Positions 47,526-55,741 of a DNA stretch of 64,000 nucleotides are shown one piece after another; the stretch's first letter is position 1; every line of letters starts with the position of its first letter. The translations under genes and the position numbers were made by a program. The notes under the pieces were generated by a model, which searched no databases, was not told the DNA's origin, and saw nothing but the letters and a program-made list of their open reading frames with translations. The stretch is from Idiomarina sp. (lineage in GTDB: Bacteria > Pseudomonadota > Gammaproteobacteria > Enterobacterales > Alteromonadaceae). Where the stretch lies: contig JAFIFP010000006.1 in the NCBI GenBank assembly GCA_020831965.1, positions 1 through 64,000 of the forward strand. The letters are read 5' to 3'.

Positions 47526-48706
47526 AATTAGTCCAGTGGATTGTTATCAGTTTAATGCTGAGCGGGTGCATGTTTGGTGCATCGACAACAGCCGACGAAC
47601 TTCCACTTGTTGAAAAACAAGTGTTCACGACAATCGATTTCAAAACCTATGGCGGTGAGGTGATTCCTGAAGTCCGAGTGGGCTGGGAAGCTTATGGCAC
47701 GCTGAATGAGGCAAAGGACAACGTGATATTGATCACGCACTTTTTCTCGGGCAATAGCCATGCTGCAGGGCGTTATACCGAGGACGACGCACAGCCGGGC
47801 TATTGGGATGCGATTATCGGTCCGGGGAAAGCTATCGACACGAATCGCTTTTACGTGATTAGTGCCGATACGTTAGTGAATCAAGAGCCTCATAATCCAA
47901 TGGTGACAACCACCGGGCCTGCCTCGATAAATCCAGATACGGGCAAGCCTTATGGCCTCGATTTTCCTGTAGTGACTATTCGTGATTTCGTGAACGTACA
48001 GAAAGCATTACTGGACAGCTTGGGAATTGAGCAGCTCCATGCGGTTGTGGGTGCGTCGATGGGCTCGCTGCAGGCCCTTGACTGGGCTTTGGCCTATCCG
48101 GATCGCGTGCAGCGCATGGTGTCCGTCATCGGTATGGGTGAAGCAGATCCTTGGACTATCGCAACATTGCAGCAGTGGGCGAACCCTATTATTGCCGATC
48201 CGCACTGGAATCAAGGCAATTACTATGAAGGGAATCCGCCAACGGAAGGCGTGATGCAAGCCTTAATGATGATCACCTTGGGAGCGCAACATCCACTCAT
48301 CTTCAATCAATTGCACGCCTATTCTTCGGCCCGTGAACAAGCACCGCTTCAGGACATTCGTGAGAACTTTCAAGTCGTCAACGCGTTACGAAATGCCGCA
48401 ACCGCGCGCGCGCAGTATGCAGATGCCAATCACATTCTTTACCTGGTGCGAGCGAATCAGTTGTTCTTAGCGGGTTTCCAAGACGATTTAGCGACGGGTC
48501 TTGCGGCCATGCAAGCGAAGTCCTTGTTCTTACCCGCAACGAATGATCTGCTATTGCAGCCCTATATGGCGAAACGTGTGCATGAACTCTTGCTGGAGCA
48601 AGGGAAGTCTTCTGTTTATCAGGAGATTACGGGGCCTTGGGGGCATTTAGATGGCGTTGTCAGTATTACCGAAAAAGCCGAAAGAATTCGTGAGTTTTTA
48701 CAATAA
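47522..48706 (+). CDS. MetX-like alpha/beta hydrolase, predicted lipoprotein
   Basis: This 394-residue protein belongs to the homoserine O-acetyltransferase fold family but has a signal with lipobox LSGC (Cys16), so it is predicted to be exported and lipidated, unlike cytoplasmic MetX. The nucleophile is Ser179 in VVGASMGSLQALDWA, with GSMGS-type rather than GGSMGG; the acid is in PATNDLLL and the His in GHLDGV. NCBI uses the name E22 family MetX-like putative esterase for such proteins, from memory. It is co-translated with the acyl-CoA ligase, suggesting it releases the acid that the operon consumes. Methionine synthesis is unlikely. Confidence 0.83.
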   Translation: MKLVQWIVISLMLSGCMFGASTTADELPLVEKQVFTTIDFKTYGGEVIPEVRVGWEAYGTLNEAKDNVILITHFFSGNSHAAGRYTEDDAQPGYWDAIIGPGKAIDTNRFYVISADTLVNQEPHNPMVTTTGPASINPDTGKPYGLDFPVVTIRDFVNVQKALLDSLGIEQLHAVVGASMGSLQALDWALAYPDRVQRMVSVIGMGEADPWTIATLQQWANPIIADPHWNQGNYYEGNPPTEGVMQALMMITLGAQHPLIFNQLHAYSSAREQAPLQDIRENFQVVNALRNAATARAQYADANHILYLVRANQLFLAGFQDDLATGLAAMQAKSLFLPATNDLLLQPYMAKRVHELLLEQGKSSVYQEITGPWGHLDGVVSITEKAERIREFLQ

Positions 48707-49022
48707 TTTGGAAGATATTAATATTTTGTAACATCTAGTTGGCTTGTTTTGCGAGGGCACTATGATAATATACATAGTGTTCTCGCTTGGTGTGTTGTAT
48801 TCAACACCAGAACAAGGTTGTTCACTGTGGCTACGTGCTATTGAAAGGACAATACATCATGAGAACACTTTCAATACCGAGTTGCACACAGGGACGTGTG
48901 CCCTAATTGAATTCCTACCTTACTACATCGACTCTCTCGTCTGTTTTACATATTTCAAGTTTTAGGCAGTTGCTCGGGTTATCCCTGTGTGATTTTCGTG
49001 TCGTTCCTAGAACACCCTCGTT
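48707..49022. other. Non-coding interval with two hairpins
   Basis: The 316 bp between the esterase stop and the TraB-family stop hold no convincing gene; a 73-codon plus-strand frame is poor in codon character. A 14-bp stem (48751-48764 with 48773-48786, two G-T pairs, 8-nt loop ATAATATA) is followed by a 6-bp stem (48792-48797 with 48802-48807, TATT loop). There is no T-run, so they are not standard terminators. They could be an RNA processing site, an sRNA or a remnant of a mobile element. Confidence 0.5.
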
Positions 49023-49907
49023 TTACGACGAAGGTGTAAATGCTTCCACGGTATATCCAGCTTGTTCAAGTAACAGCAATACGCTGTCTGGACCGGCTAA
49101 GTGGCCTGCTCCAACCAGAATAAACACGTTCTTTTGTTGTGCAAACATCGCTTCAATCTGAGGAATCCAATCATGGTTGCGCTGCTTGAACATCATGTCG
49201 TAAGTGGCTGGGTCTTCTTCCAATACGGGCTCAACAACGAGTGTTGATAAAGCATCCATGTCGCCCACGCGCCAGTACTCCAACGTTTGATTCATCACCG
49301 GAATAAGCTCTTCCATTTGATCGAGCATGACGCTTACAAACAAATCTTCTTGTCCTTCGCCCATGTCACGGAACATGCCCATTTGGAACTCTATGGTTTC
49401 TAAGCTATGAATCGGCTTGTTGTCGGCTCTTGCGCGCTGCGCAAAATAAGCATCAACACCGTCACCAGCCATTTCATGCTTGGCCAGTTCTAGTGCAGTC
49501 AACTGCATCATGAAGAAGCCTGGGCGGAAACTTTCCACCATGTTGAGTGGAATGCCGTATTCGCCAAGTGCATCGCCTAAACGTTTGGTGGTTTCGCCTT
49601 GTAGCACGGATTGAATGGTACGACCGTCTTGATAGAGCAATTGCATCATGTAAGGTTGCAGTGCTGCTGGATCTTCTGGCATATCGATTTCGAGTACGAT
49701 GGCGTCAGTTTGTTCGTAAGCCAATTCGAAAGCGGGGTTCAATGGGAACTCTGAAGCGGGCAATAAGTGAACGGTGCCACCGATAAACAGGGTGTGCTGG
49801 TCATTACTGACTTTCCAGACTGGGGCTGAGGCTTGCACTGGTGTGGCAAGAACCAATAACCCGGTGACAAGAACCCACAGGCCGAACCAACGTTTTACTC
49901 CGTACAT
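49023..49907 (-). CDS. TraB/GumN-family protein
   Basis: This 294-residue exported protein has a signal peptide (about 1-26, ending VQASA) and the family motifs: LFIGGTVHLLPAS near the start and VGAGHLAGPDSVLLLLEQ near the end. The GTVH and GAGH histidines are the proposed metal or catalytic residues; relatives include the eukaryotic Tiki metalloproteases, but bacterial activity is not established. It is likely monocistronic. Confidence 0.88.
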   Translation of the reverse strand: MYGVKRWFGLWVLVTGLLVLATPVQASAPVWKVSNDQHTLFIGGTVHLLPASEFPLNPAFELAYEQTDAIVLEIDMPEDPAALQPYMMQLLYQDGRTIQSVLQGETTKRLGDALGEYGIPLNMVESFRPGFFMMQLTALELAKHEMAGDGVDAYFAQRARADNKPIHSLETIEFQMGMFRDMGEGQEDLFVSVMLDQMEELIPVMNQTLEYWRVGDMDALSTLVVEPVLEEDPATYDMMFKQRNHDWIPQIEAMFAQQKNVFILVGAGHLAGPDSVLLLLEQAGYTVEAFTPSS

Positions 49908-50040
49908 AAGTGTCTTTCCTTAATCAAAATTGAGGGGCTCAAGTTAACACAATGGTAGGTGTTTGGGATGCGCTGGTTCGTTACGAAATATTACGGCTGT
50001 GAGTCGTTGCCAAGCTTTGGGCATTTGGTTATGCGCTTTT

Positions 50041-50170
50041 CGGGGGCAAGCGGCGTGAACTGGATCACCCCTCCCAGGGACGCCGTGAACCCGCTCCCTG
50101 GGGGCTTCTCGTCGACATCCATGTCTCCGAGACCCCAGGCCTAATGGCCCCGTCCACCCCGATGGGGTGC
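50041..50170. repeat. GC-rich palindrome mosaic
   Basis: Within this gene-free stretch lie CCCAGGGA (50073-50080) pairing with TCCCTGGG (50095-50102), the near-palindrome GACAT-CC-ATGTC (about 50114-50125) and a perfect CACCCC-GAT-GGGGTG (50155-50169). I recall elements of very similar sequence recurring between genes of marine gammaproteobacteria, but could not check. It joins the shared repeat at 50211-50291. No gene is supported between 49908 and 50323. Confidence 0.6.
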
Positions 50171-50210
50171 ATCGGAAATGCGTGATCGCGGTGAATTCGG
50201 GTTTGGCTGT

Positions 50211-50291
50211 GCGCGATGCAATGCATCGCCTACCGTGATGTTTTTTAGCTTAGGGGTAGGGCATGCACGGCATGCCGCCGCGCGATGTTGG
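50211..50291 (+). repeat. Second copy of the REP-like repeat
   Basis: Positions 50255-50291 repeat exactly 37 nt of the unit that starts at 928. Just upstream, GCGATGCAATGCATCGC (50213-50229) corresponds to the second palindrome of the unit, but here the two palindromes are in the opposite order with a shorter linker. It lies about 30 bp after the 3' end of the exported protein gene on the minus strand. Confidence 0.88.
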
Positions 50292-50323
50292 CCTTGATGG
50301 GGCTCTGGTGCCGGTATTCTGGA

Positions 50324-51400
50324 CTAGTCTGTCGGGCAAGGCACTAGGATTGTGATCATTCTCTCACCGTTTCGATAGAAATGCTTGCGACACATTGGAG
50401 AGCCGCTACCGCCTGAGGCTGGATCCGTATGATGAGCGTCGAAGAGCTCTTCGAAGGCTCGCTCTGCACACTCACTCATCGGTGGAGCATTAAGTTCGTT
50501 GTTCTGGTTAAACAACTTCGCGAGTGTGTGCCCTTCGATCATACTTTGGTGTCTATTTAGCTCAGGGATTACGGTTTGGGTTTCATGATCCAGAACCAGA
50601 TCGAACACAATCTTGGGCGATTGATAGCCACTGTCCACAAGTGTTGAATCAAGCCAGCCAAAGGTATATTCAACAGGCTTTGTTCGGGTTTGGCTTTCAA
50701 AACCTAGGGCGACACCAATATTCTTAAAAATCCCAAACACAAACTGATCTAATGAGACTTGGACGAAGTTAAAGTCGGAGGTCTGAAAGCCAAATTGACC
50801 TTGGAATTCCTGATTGGCTTGTTGCGTCAGTTGGCTACGAACCGTTGCACTAAATGCGGTATTGATGGCTCTGAAGCTAGGATGATCTAAACAATCCTGG
50901 CTTTGTTGACTGTAGTGGGTTGCAGCAGTCGACATGCCCTGATGGGTGTCTGAGGGCGAGGTAAAGTGATGACTCAACTCATTGGCAATGGTGTTCATCA
51001 CTTCTGCCGATTCAAAGTAATAGCGCGTGCCCTCGGCCACAATGTCTCGGTATTGGGCACTTGGCGTCCAATGCGTCACGCTCAAGTTCATGTCATGAGC
51101 TGCTGCACCTTGGTTTTCGTGAGCTAGGGTAAATCCGTAAATTTCTCCCGAGGCTCGACTGAACACCAAGTAATCCTTTGCGTCGCTCACGCATTGTTCG
51201 TTTCCAATACCTATTTCCCAGCTGCCGTCAGCAGGCTGACATTGAATACTTGGCGTGGCGTTTTGAATGGCGATAATTTCAGCTTGAGCTGCATTACAAT
51301 CGTCGCAAACAAACGCAAAGTAATCTGGCGTATATGCATTTGCGCTGCCATATAGGAGACTGAAAATACCGATCGTAACAAGAGATAAAATTCGTGTCAT
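50324..51400 (-). CDS. Exported protein of unknown family
   Basis: This 358-residue protein begins with a clear signal peptide (MTRILSLVTIGIFSLLYGSA, mature start about residue 23) and an early CxxC motif (VCDDCNAAQAE). Six or more further cysteines suggest disulphides. The rest is mixed alpha/beta without a motif I recognise; the end reads FYRNGERMITILVPCP. The ATG at 51400 has AAGGA upstream and a better signal peptide than the ATG at 51445. It stands alone between repeat-rich and AT-rich DNA, so lateral origin is possible. Confidence 0.7.
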   Translation of the reverse strand: MTRILSLVTIGIFSLLYGSANAYTPDYFAFVCDDCNAAQAEIIAIQNATPSIQCQPADGSWEIGIGNEQCVSDAKDYLVFSRASGEIYGFTLAHENQGAAAHDMNLSVTHWTPSAQYRDIVAEGTRYYFESAEVMNTIANELSHHFTSPSDTHQGMSTAATHYSQQSQDCLDHPSFRAINTAFSATVRSQLTQQANQEFQGQFGFQTSDFNFVQVSLDQFVFGIFKNIGVALGFESQTRTKPVEYTFGWLDSTLVDSGYQSPKIVFDLVLDHETQTVIPELNRHQSMIEGHTLAKLFNQNNELNAPPMSECAERAFEELFDAHHTDPASGGSGSPMCRKHFYRNGERMITILVPCPTD

Positions 51401-51542
51401 GGGTTTGTCCTTAGTGCTATTTTCCTTATGTTTACACATCGACACATCGACACCTTATAAAACCCTAACATGTTAAAATATTGTATTGCAAATCAAGGGG
51501 GAAGGTTAAGTTTTGCGCCCTGTTAGTAGAGCATGTAGTTAA

Positions 51543-51570
51543 ATAACTAATAGTGAATAACTAATAGTGA
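51543..51570 (+). repeat. Perfect 14-bp tandem duplication
   Basis: ATAACTAATAGTGA occurs twice back to back in an AT-rich gap of about 270 bp between the exported protein and yhiN. It may be a replication slip or a regulator site pair. Nothing else was recognised in this gap. Confidence 0.85.
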
Positions 51571-51671
51571 ATCACCAGTGGTCAAATGACTGGGTAAGCA
51601 GGAAGGAGCCGAGTGTCTTGCCTTAAAGCGACGGGTGACCGAGTCTACCTTGGCAGTTTTTTGGCTTATGG

Positions 51672-52871
51672 TCAGGCGGATTGACCACACACGTAGCCAC
51701 TGGACCAAGCCCATTGGAAATTGTAGCCGCCGAGCCAGCCGGTGACGTCCATGACTTCACCGATGAAGTAGAGGCCGGGTTGTTTTTTACTTTCCATTGT
51801 GCGGCTGCTGATCTCGTCCACATTTACGCCGCCGAGAGTGACTTCGGCGGTGCGATAGCCTTCAGTGCCATTGGGTTTCAATTGCCAGTGATGCAAGGTG
51901 GCGGCAATGTCGTCAATTAATGTATTGCTTAGATCCGCCAGATTTTGCGCTGGCCATTGATGGCGTGCTGCAAGCGTGAGGCCTAAACGTTTGGGAAACC
52001 ACTGCTGAAGTACCGAATGCAAACCTAACTTTGGGCGCTCTTTTCGTAAGCGCTTCAGTTCTTCTGCAATCTGCTCACCGGGGCGCAGGTCAATCTCAAT
52101 ACTTTCGCCAGGAAACCAGTAGCTCGATATTTGAAGCATCGACGGGCCGCTTAAACCCCGATGTGTAAACAGCATGGCTTCGTTAAAGCCCGCACGCTCG
52201 TTCTGCGCGCGCACGTCAACGGCAAGCCCAGACAGTTCGGCGAACTGCTCTTTGTCTTGCTCGTTCAGGGTAAAGGGCACAAGGCCGGCGCGCACGGGTT
52301 GAATACTGTGGCCGAACTGTTCTGCAACTTGATAACCGAGGGGCGTAGCGCCAAGCTTTGGCATGGATAGGCCGCCAGAAGCGATAACCAGTGATTCACA
52401 TTGAATATCTTGCTCTGACGTGCGCACCAGAAACCTCTCTTCGTGACGCTCTACTCCGAGTACTTCGGTTCGGAGCTGCACCTTGGCGCCCGCTTGACTG
52501 CATTCAGTCATGAGCATGCGCACGATATCCTTGGCGGATTCGTCGCAGAATAACTGACCCAGCGTTTTTTCATGCCAAGGGATCTGATGCTTGTCGACAA
52601 GCGCGATAAAGTCCCACTGGGTATAGCGACTCAAGGCCGATTTACAAAAATGAGGATTGTCTGAGAGAAAGTTCTCTGGGCTTGCGTAGAGATTAGTGAA
52701 ATTGCAGCGGCCACCACCGGAAATGAGGATCTTCTTGCCCGCTTGCTTGGCATGATCGATGACCAGTGTTTTGCGACCGCGTTGTGCTGCGGTCGCTGCA
52801 CACATCAGCCCTGCCGCTCCGGCACCAATGACAAGTACATCCACTGGTGTGGGTGCGGCGGCTGAATTCAT
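51672..52871 (-). CDS. yhiN: HI0933/YhiN-family flavoprotein
   Basis: This 399-residue FAD-dependent oxidoreductase has the dinucleotide motif VLVIGAGAAGLMCAATAAQR, the family hallmark KKILISGGGRCNFTN, the middle block ASGGLSMPKLGATPLGY and a C-terminal FIGEVMDVTGWLGGYNFQWA. Family members are uncharacterised, with proposed roles in tRNA or redox chemistry. It follows yfcC by 11 nt on the same strand. Confidence 0.9.
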   Translation of the reverse strand: MNSAAAPTPVDVLVIGAGAAGLMCAATAAQRGRKTLVIDHAKQAGKKILISGGGRCNFTNLYASPENFLSDNPHFCKSALSRYTQWDFIALVDKHQIPWHEKTLGQLFCDESAKDIVRMLMTECSQAGAKVQLRTEVLGVERHEERFLVRTSEQDIQCESLVIASGGLSMPKLGATPLGYQVAEQFGHSIQPVRAGLVPFTLNEQDKEQFAELSGLAVDVRAQNERAGFNEAMLFTHRGLSGPSMLQISSYWFPGESIEIDLRPGEQIAEELKRLRKERPKLGLHSVLQQWFPKRLGLTLAARHQWPAQNLADLSNTLIDDIAATLHHWQLKPNGTEGYRTAEVTLGGVNVDEISSRTMESKKQPGLYFIGEVMDVTGWLGGYNFQWAWSSGYVCGQSA

Positions 52872-52882
52872 AGTTAAAGCAC

Positions 52883-54322
52883 TCAGCTATAGGCCAGTGT
52901 GGCAGCGCTATCGAGCAACAGCGCCGCTTCGGGTTGATAGTCCGCACCGTAACCAAAGAGCACGGCCAAGATCAGCACTACAGTGGCGGCAAGCATGAGC
53001 TTGGCCAACAACGGTAGACAGAACTTAAACCAACGGTCATAAGGTACCCCGGCAATCCCGATAATCCCCATGAGGACCGCATTGGTTGGCACAATCATGT
53101 TCGAGAAGCCATCGCCAAACTGATAAGCCAGTACGGCGACTTGGCGTGGCACACCCACGAGATCACTGAGTGGAGCCATGAGCGGCATGGTGACAAAAGC
53201 CTGCCCCGAACCGGAAGGGACGAACAGGTTTAGAATGGTTTGAATAATCAGCATGCCCACGGCCGAGATAGCGGCGGGTACGTGACCAAGCGGCATGGAC
53301 ATACCATGCACAATACTGTGAAGAATTTGACCATCTTCTAGAATGAGTGCAATACCACGAGCGACACCAATCAACACGGCCGTAGTGGTTAAGTCTTTGA
53401 CGCCTTCAATAAAGCTGTCAGCGGCTTCGTCGAACTTCAGGCGACCCAACACAGTAATTACTAGACCCCAACCAACGAAACAGGCGCCTAATTCATACAG
53501 GTACCAACCGTGCTGTGAAATGCCGTAAATGGCGATCACTATGGTGGCTAAGAAGGTGCCGAGAATTAGGCGATGACGCCCATTCAAGGTGGGGTAGCTG
53601 GTTTGTTCCTGACCGTTCAACGGGCAGGGAAGATCGGCAACTAAGGATGCGCTCGGATCGGCCTTTACTTTTTTGGCATAACCCCAGATGTGGTGATAGG
53701 CAATGATGACGAACGGTAGAATAATCGCGAGGCGTAACCATAAACCAGAGTACGGAGGTACTTCTGCAATGCCTTGGGCAATGAGTACGGTGAAGGGGTT
53801 AAAGGCGGACACACCATAACCCACACCATAGCCTGCAACAGTCATTGCCACAGCGGTCATGCTGTCGAGTCGCATGGCCTTACAGAGCGCCACCAGAATC
53901 AGCACGAATGGAATATATTCGCCCGCAGTACCAATGGCGCCCGACGCCAGCGAGAAGAAGAAGATCACCATGAAAATGAGCTTCTCGGGTTTTTCTTTGT
54001 GCTTCTCTAGCAAGCGGCCGATAAGTGCGTCAACGGTGCCGGTACGGCGTGCAATCGCTAACACCCCCCCCACAATGAAGACGAAGAAGATGATGTCTTG
54101 TGCTGCGGCAAAGGCGCGCGGCACTGCAGTAAGCAGCTGCCATGGCGTCAGGTATTGGCGCTCTTCCACTACTTCATAAGTACCAGGCACAACCACGGTG
54201 CGACCTGTCTCGGTCAAACTGGTATCGAAAAAGCCCTGCGGCACAACCCAAGTGGCCAACATGGCCAAGATCATCATGCTAAACAGCAGCGTAAGTGTAT
54301 GTGGGACTTTGAATGCTTTCAT
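52883..54322 (-). CDS. yfcC: YfcC-family transporter
   Basis: This 479-residue inner-membrane protein has about 12 hydrophobic segments and YfcC/ArcD-like blocks: LLFSMMILAMLATWVVPQG, FFSLASGAIGTAGEYIPF, GVGYGVSAFNPFTV and LFVPSGSGQAFVTMPLMAP, plus FGDGFSNMIVPTN. The family is related to short-chain fatty acid and basic amino acid carriers; the substrate here is unknown. It diverges from dam. Confidence 0.87.
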   Translation of the reverse strand: MKAFKVPHTLTLLFSMMILAMLATWVVPQGFFDTSLTETGRTVVVPGTYEVVEERQYLTPWQLLTAVPRAFAAAQDIIFFVFIVGGVLAIARRTGTVDALIGRLLEKHKEKPEKLIFMVIFFFSLASGAIGTAGEYIPFVLILVALCKAMRLDSMTAVAMTVAGYGVGYGVSAFNPFTVLIAQGIAEVPPYSGLWLRLAIILPFVIIAYHHIWGYAKKVKADPSASLVADLPCPLNGQEQTSYPTLNGRHRLILGTFLATIVIAIYGISQHGWYLYELGACFVGWGLVITVLGRLKFDEAADSFIEGVKDLTTTAVLIGVARGIALILEDGQILHSIVHGMSMPLGHVPAAISAVGMLIIQTILNLFVPSGSGQAFVTMPLMAPLSDLVGVPRQVAVLAYQFGDGFSNMIVPTNAVLMGIIGIAGVPYDRWFKFCLPLLAKLMLAATVVLILAVLFGYGADYQPEAALLLDSAATLAYS

Positions 54323-54452
54323 TTCAGAAGGCCTTTCATTATAGGAATTATTTTAGTCGGCTAAGTCTACCTGAAGCTTTGAAACCAACCAAGGTTATCG
54401 TTCGTAGAGAAAACACGTTACAATCGCTCAAAAGCATTTCTCATTGAATGGC

Positions 54453-55292
54453 ATGATAAAACAGCGCGCATTTCTGAAGTGGGCCGGTGGAAAATATTCG
54501 CTGGTAGAAGATATACAGCGAGTCCTTCCCAAGGGCGACAAGCTGATCGAGCCATTCGCTGGTGCGGGTTCTGTATTCTTGAATACGGACTATGAGCAGT
54601 ACTTACTCAATGACATCAACCCCGACCTTATTAACCTGTATAAACTGCTGAAACGAAAGCCCAAGTCGTACATTGAAGACGCGCGTAGTTTATTTGTGCC
54701 AGCGAACAACACCCCCGCAGCCTATTACGCGCTGCGCGAAGAATTTAATCAAAGCCAAGACATTTATGTTCGCTCCTTATTATTTCTGTATTTGAATCGT
54801 CATGGTTACAACGGCTTGTGCCGCTATAACGCCAGCGGCGGTTTTAATGTGCCCTTTGGCAAGTATCTGAAAACCTATTTTCCCGAGCGGGAATTAGAGT
54901 TTTTTGCCCAGAAGGCCAAACGCGCTACTTTCACCTGCGAGCCTTTTCAACATAGCTTTCGCCGTGCTCGGCGGGGTCATGTGATTTACTGTGACCCACC
55001 TTATTTACCCCTAAGTGCCACCGCGAACTTCACTTCATACGCAACCCATGGCTTTGGATTAGACGAGCAAATGCTGTTGGCGAAAAAAGCGGTGCATGCG
55101 TCGCGCAAGCGTCATATTCCTGTGGTGATTAGTAATCACGATACGGAGCAAGCGCGCTGGCTCTATAAAGCGGCTGACCTTACAACTTTGCAGGTTCATC
55201 GTTTTATTAGCCAAAATGGTGCCACGCGCAATAAAGTAGGAGAGCTACTGGCCGTATTTCCGGTTGCCGACGCGGGTGAAACAAACTCATGA
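54453..55292 (+). CDS. dam: DNA adenine methyltransferase Dam
   Basis: This 279-residue enzyme would methylate adenine in GATC, marking strands for mismatch repair and replication timing. Motif I-like regions LKWAGGKYSLVEDI and EPFAGAGSVFLNTD, NDINPDLINLY and the catalytic DPPY in VIYCDPPYLPLS are present. The ATG at 54453 is preferred; a TTG lies 9 nt upstream. In E. coli dam follows damX; here it has its own operon with elaA and rsmJ, on the opposite strand and 3 kb away from damX. Confidence 0.94.
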   Translation: MIKQRAFLKWAGGKYSLVEDIQRVLPKGDKLIEPFAGAGSVFLNTDYEQYLLNDINPDLINLYKLLKRKPKSYIEDARSLFVPANNTPAAYYALREEFNQSQDIYVRSLLFLYLNRHGYNGLCRYNASGGFNVPFGKYLKTYFPERELEFFAQKAKRATFTCEPFQHSFRRARRGHVIYCDPPYLPLSATANFTSYATHGFGLDEQMLLAKKAVHASRKRHIPVVISNHDTEQARWLYKAADLTTLQVHRFISQNGATRNKVGELLAVFPVADAGETNS

Positions 55293-55741
55293 CACTAAAC
55301 TGGCAGGTATTGCCATACAGCGCCCTTACGCGTGATCAGCTCTATGCCATGCTGAAGTTGCGTCAGGACGTGTTTATTGTTGAACAGAATTGCCCTTACC
55401 ATGACATTGATGGCGACGATGTAAATTGGCTTCATCTCTTGGGAGAGCAGGCTGGACGACTAGTAGCTTATGCCCGTTTACGTTTGACAGACACCACAGG
55501 TGCGCCAATTGCGCGCATTGGTCGCGTGATAGTTGCGGTGGAGGCACGTCATCAGGGAGTTGCGCGGCAGTTAATGCTGCGGGCCATAGACGAAATTCAT
55601 CAGCAAACACCGAATCGCCCGATTGCGCTCGCCGCACAAACCTACCTCCTGCCCTTTTATCAGTCACTCGGTTTTGCCAATGTGGGTGAGCCCTATCTGG
55701 AAGATGATATTCCTCATCAGGACATGGAGTGGCATCCATGA
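55289..55741 (+). CDS. elaA: GNAT acetyltransferase, ElaA type
   Basis: This 150-residue protein has an ElaA-like start (LTRDQLYAMLKLRQDVFIVEQ) and the acetyl-CoA-binding region RIGRVIVAVEARHQGVARQL, in part. The acceptor is unknown. Both ends overlap neighbours as ATGA, with dam upstream and rsmJ downstream. Confidence 0.88.
   Translation: MTLNWQVLPYSALTRDQLYAMLKLRQDVFIVEQNCPYHDIDGDDVNWLHLLGEQAGRLVAYARLRLTDTTGAPIARIGRVIVAVEARHQGVARQLMLRAIDEIHQQTPNRPIALAAQTYLLPFYQSLGFANVGEPYLEDDIPHQDMEWHP

Noticed and set aside
47522-48706. Homoserine O-acetyltransferase for methionine synthesis
   Set aside because: A lipoprotein signal, altered nucleophile motif and fatty-acid-type operon partners argue against it.
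48744-48965. 73-codon frame after the esterase
   Set aside because: It spans the hairpins, has no good ribosome site and its composition is not protein-like.
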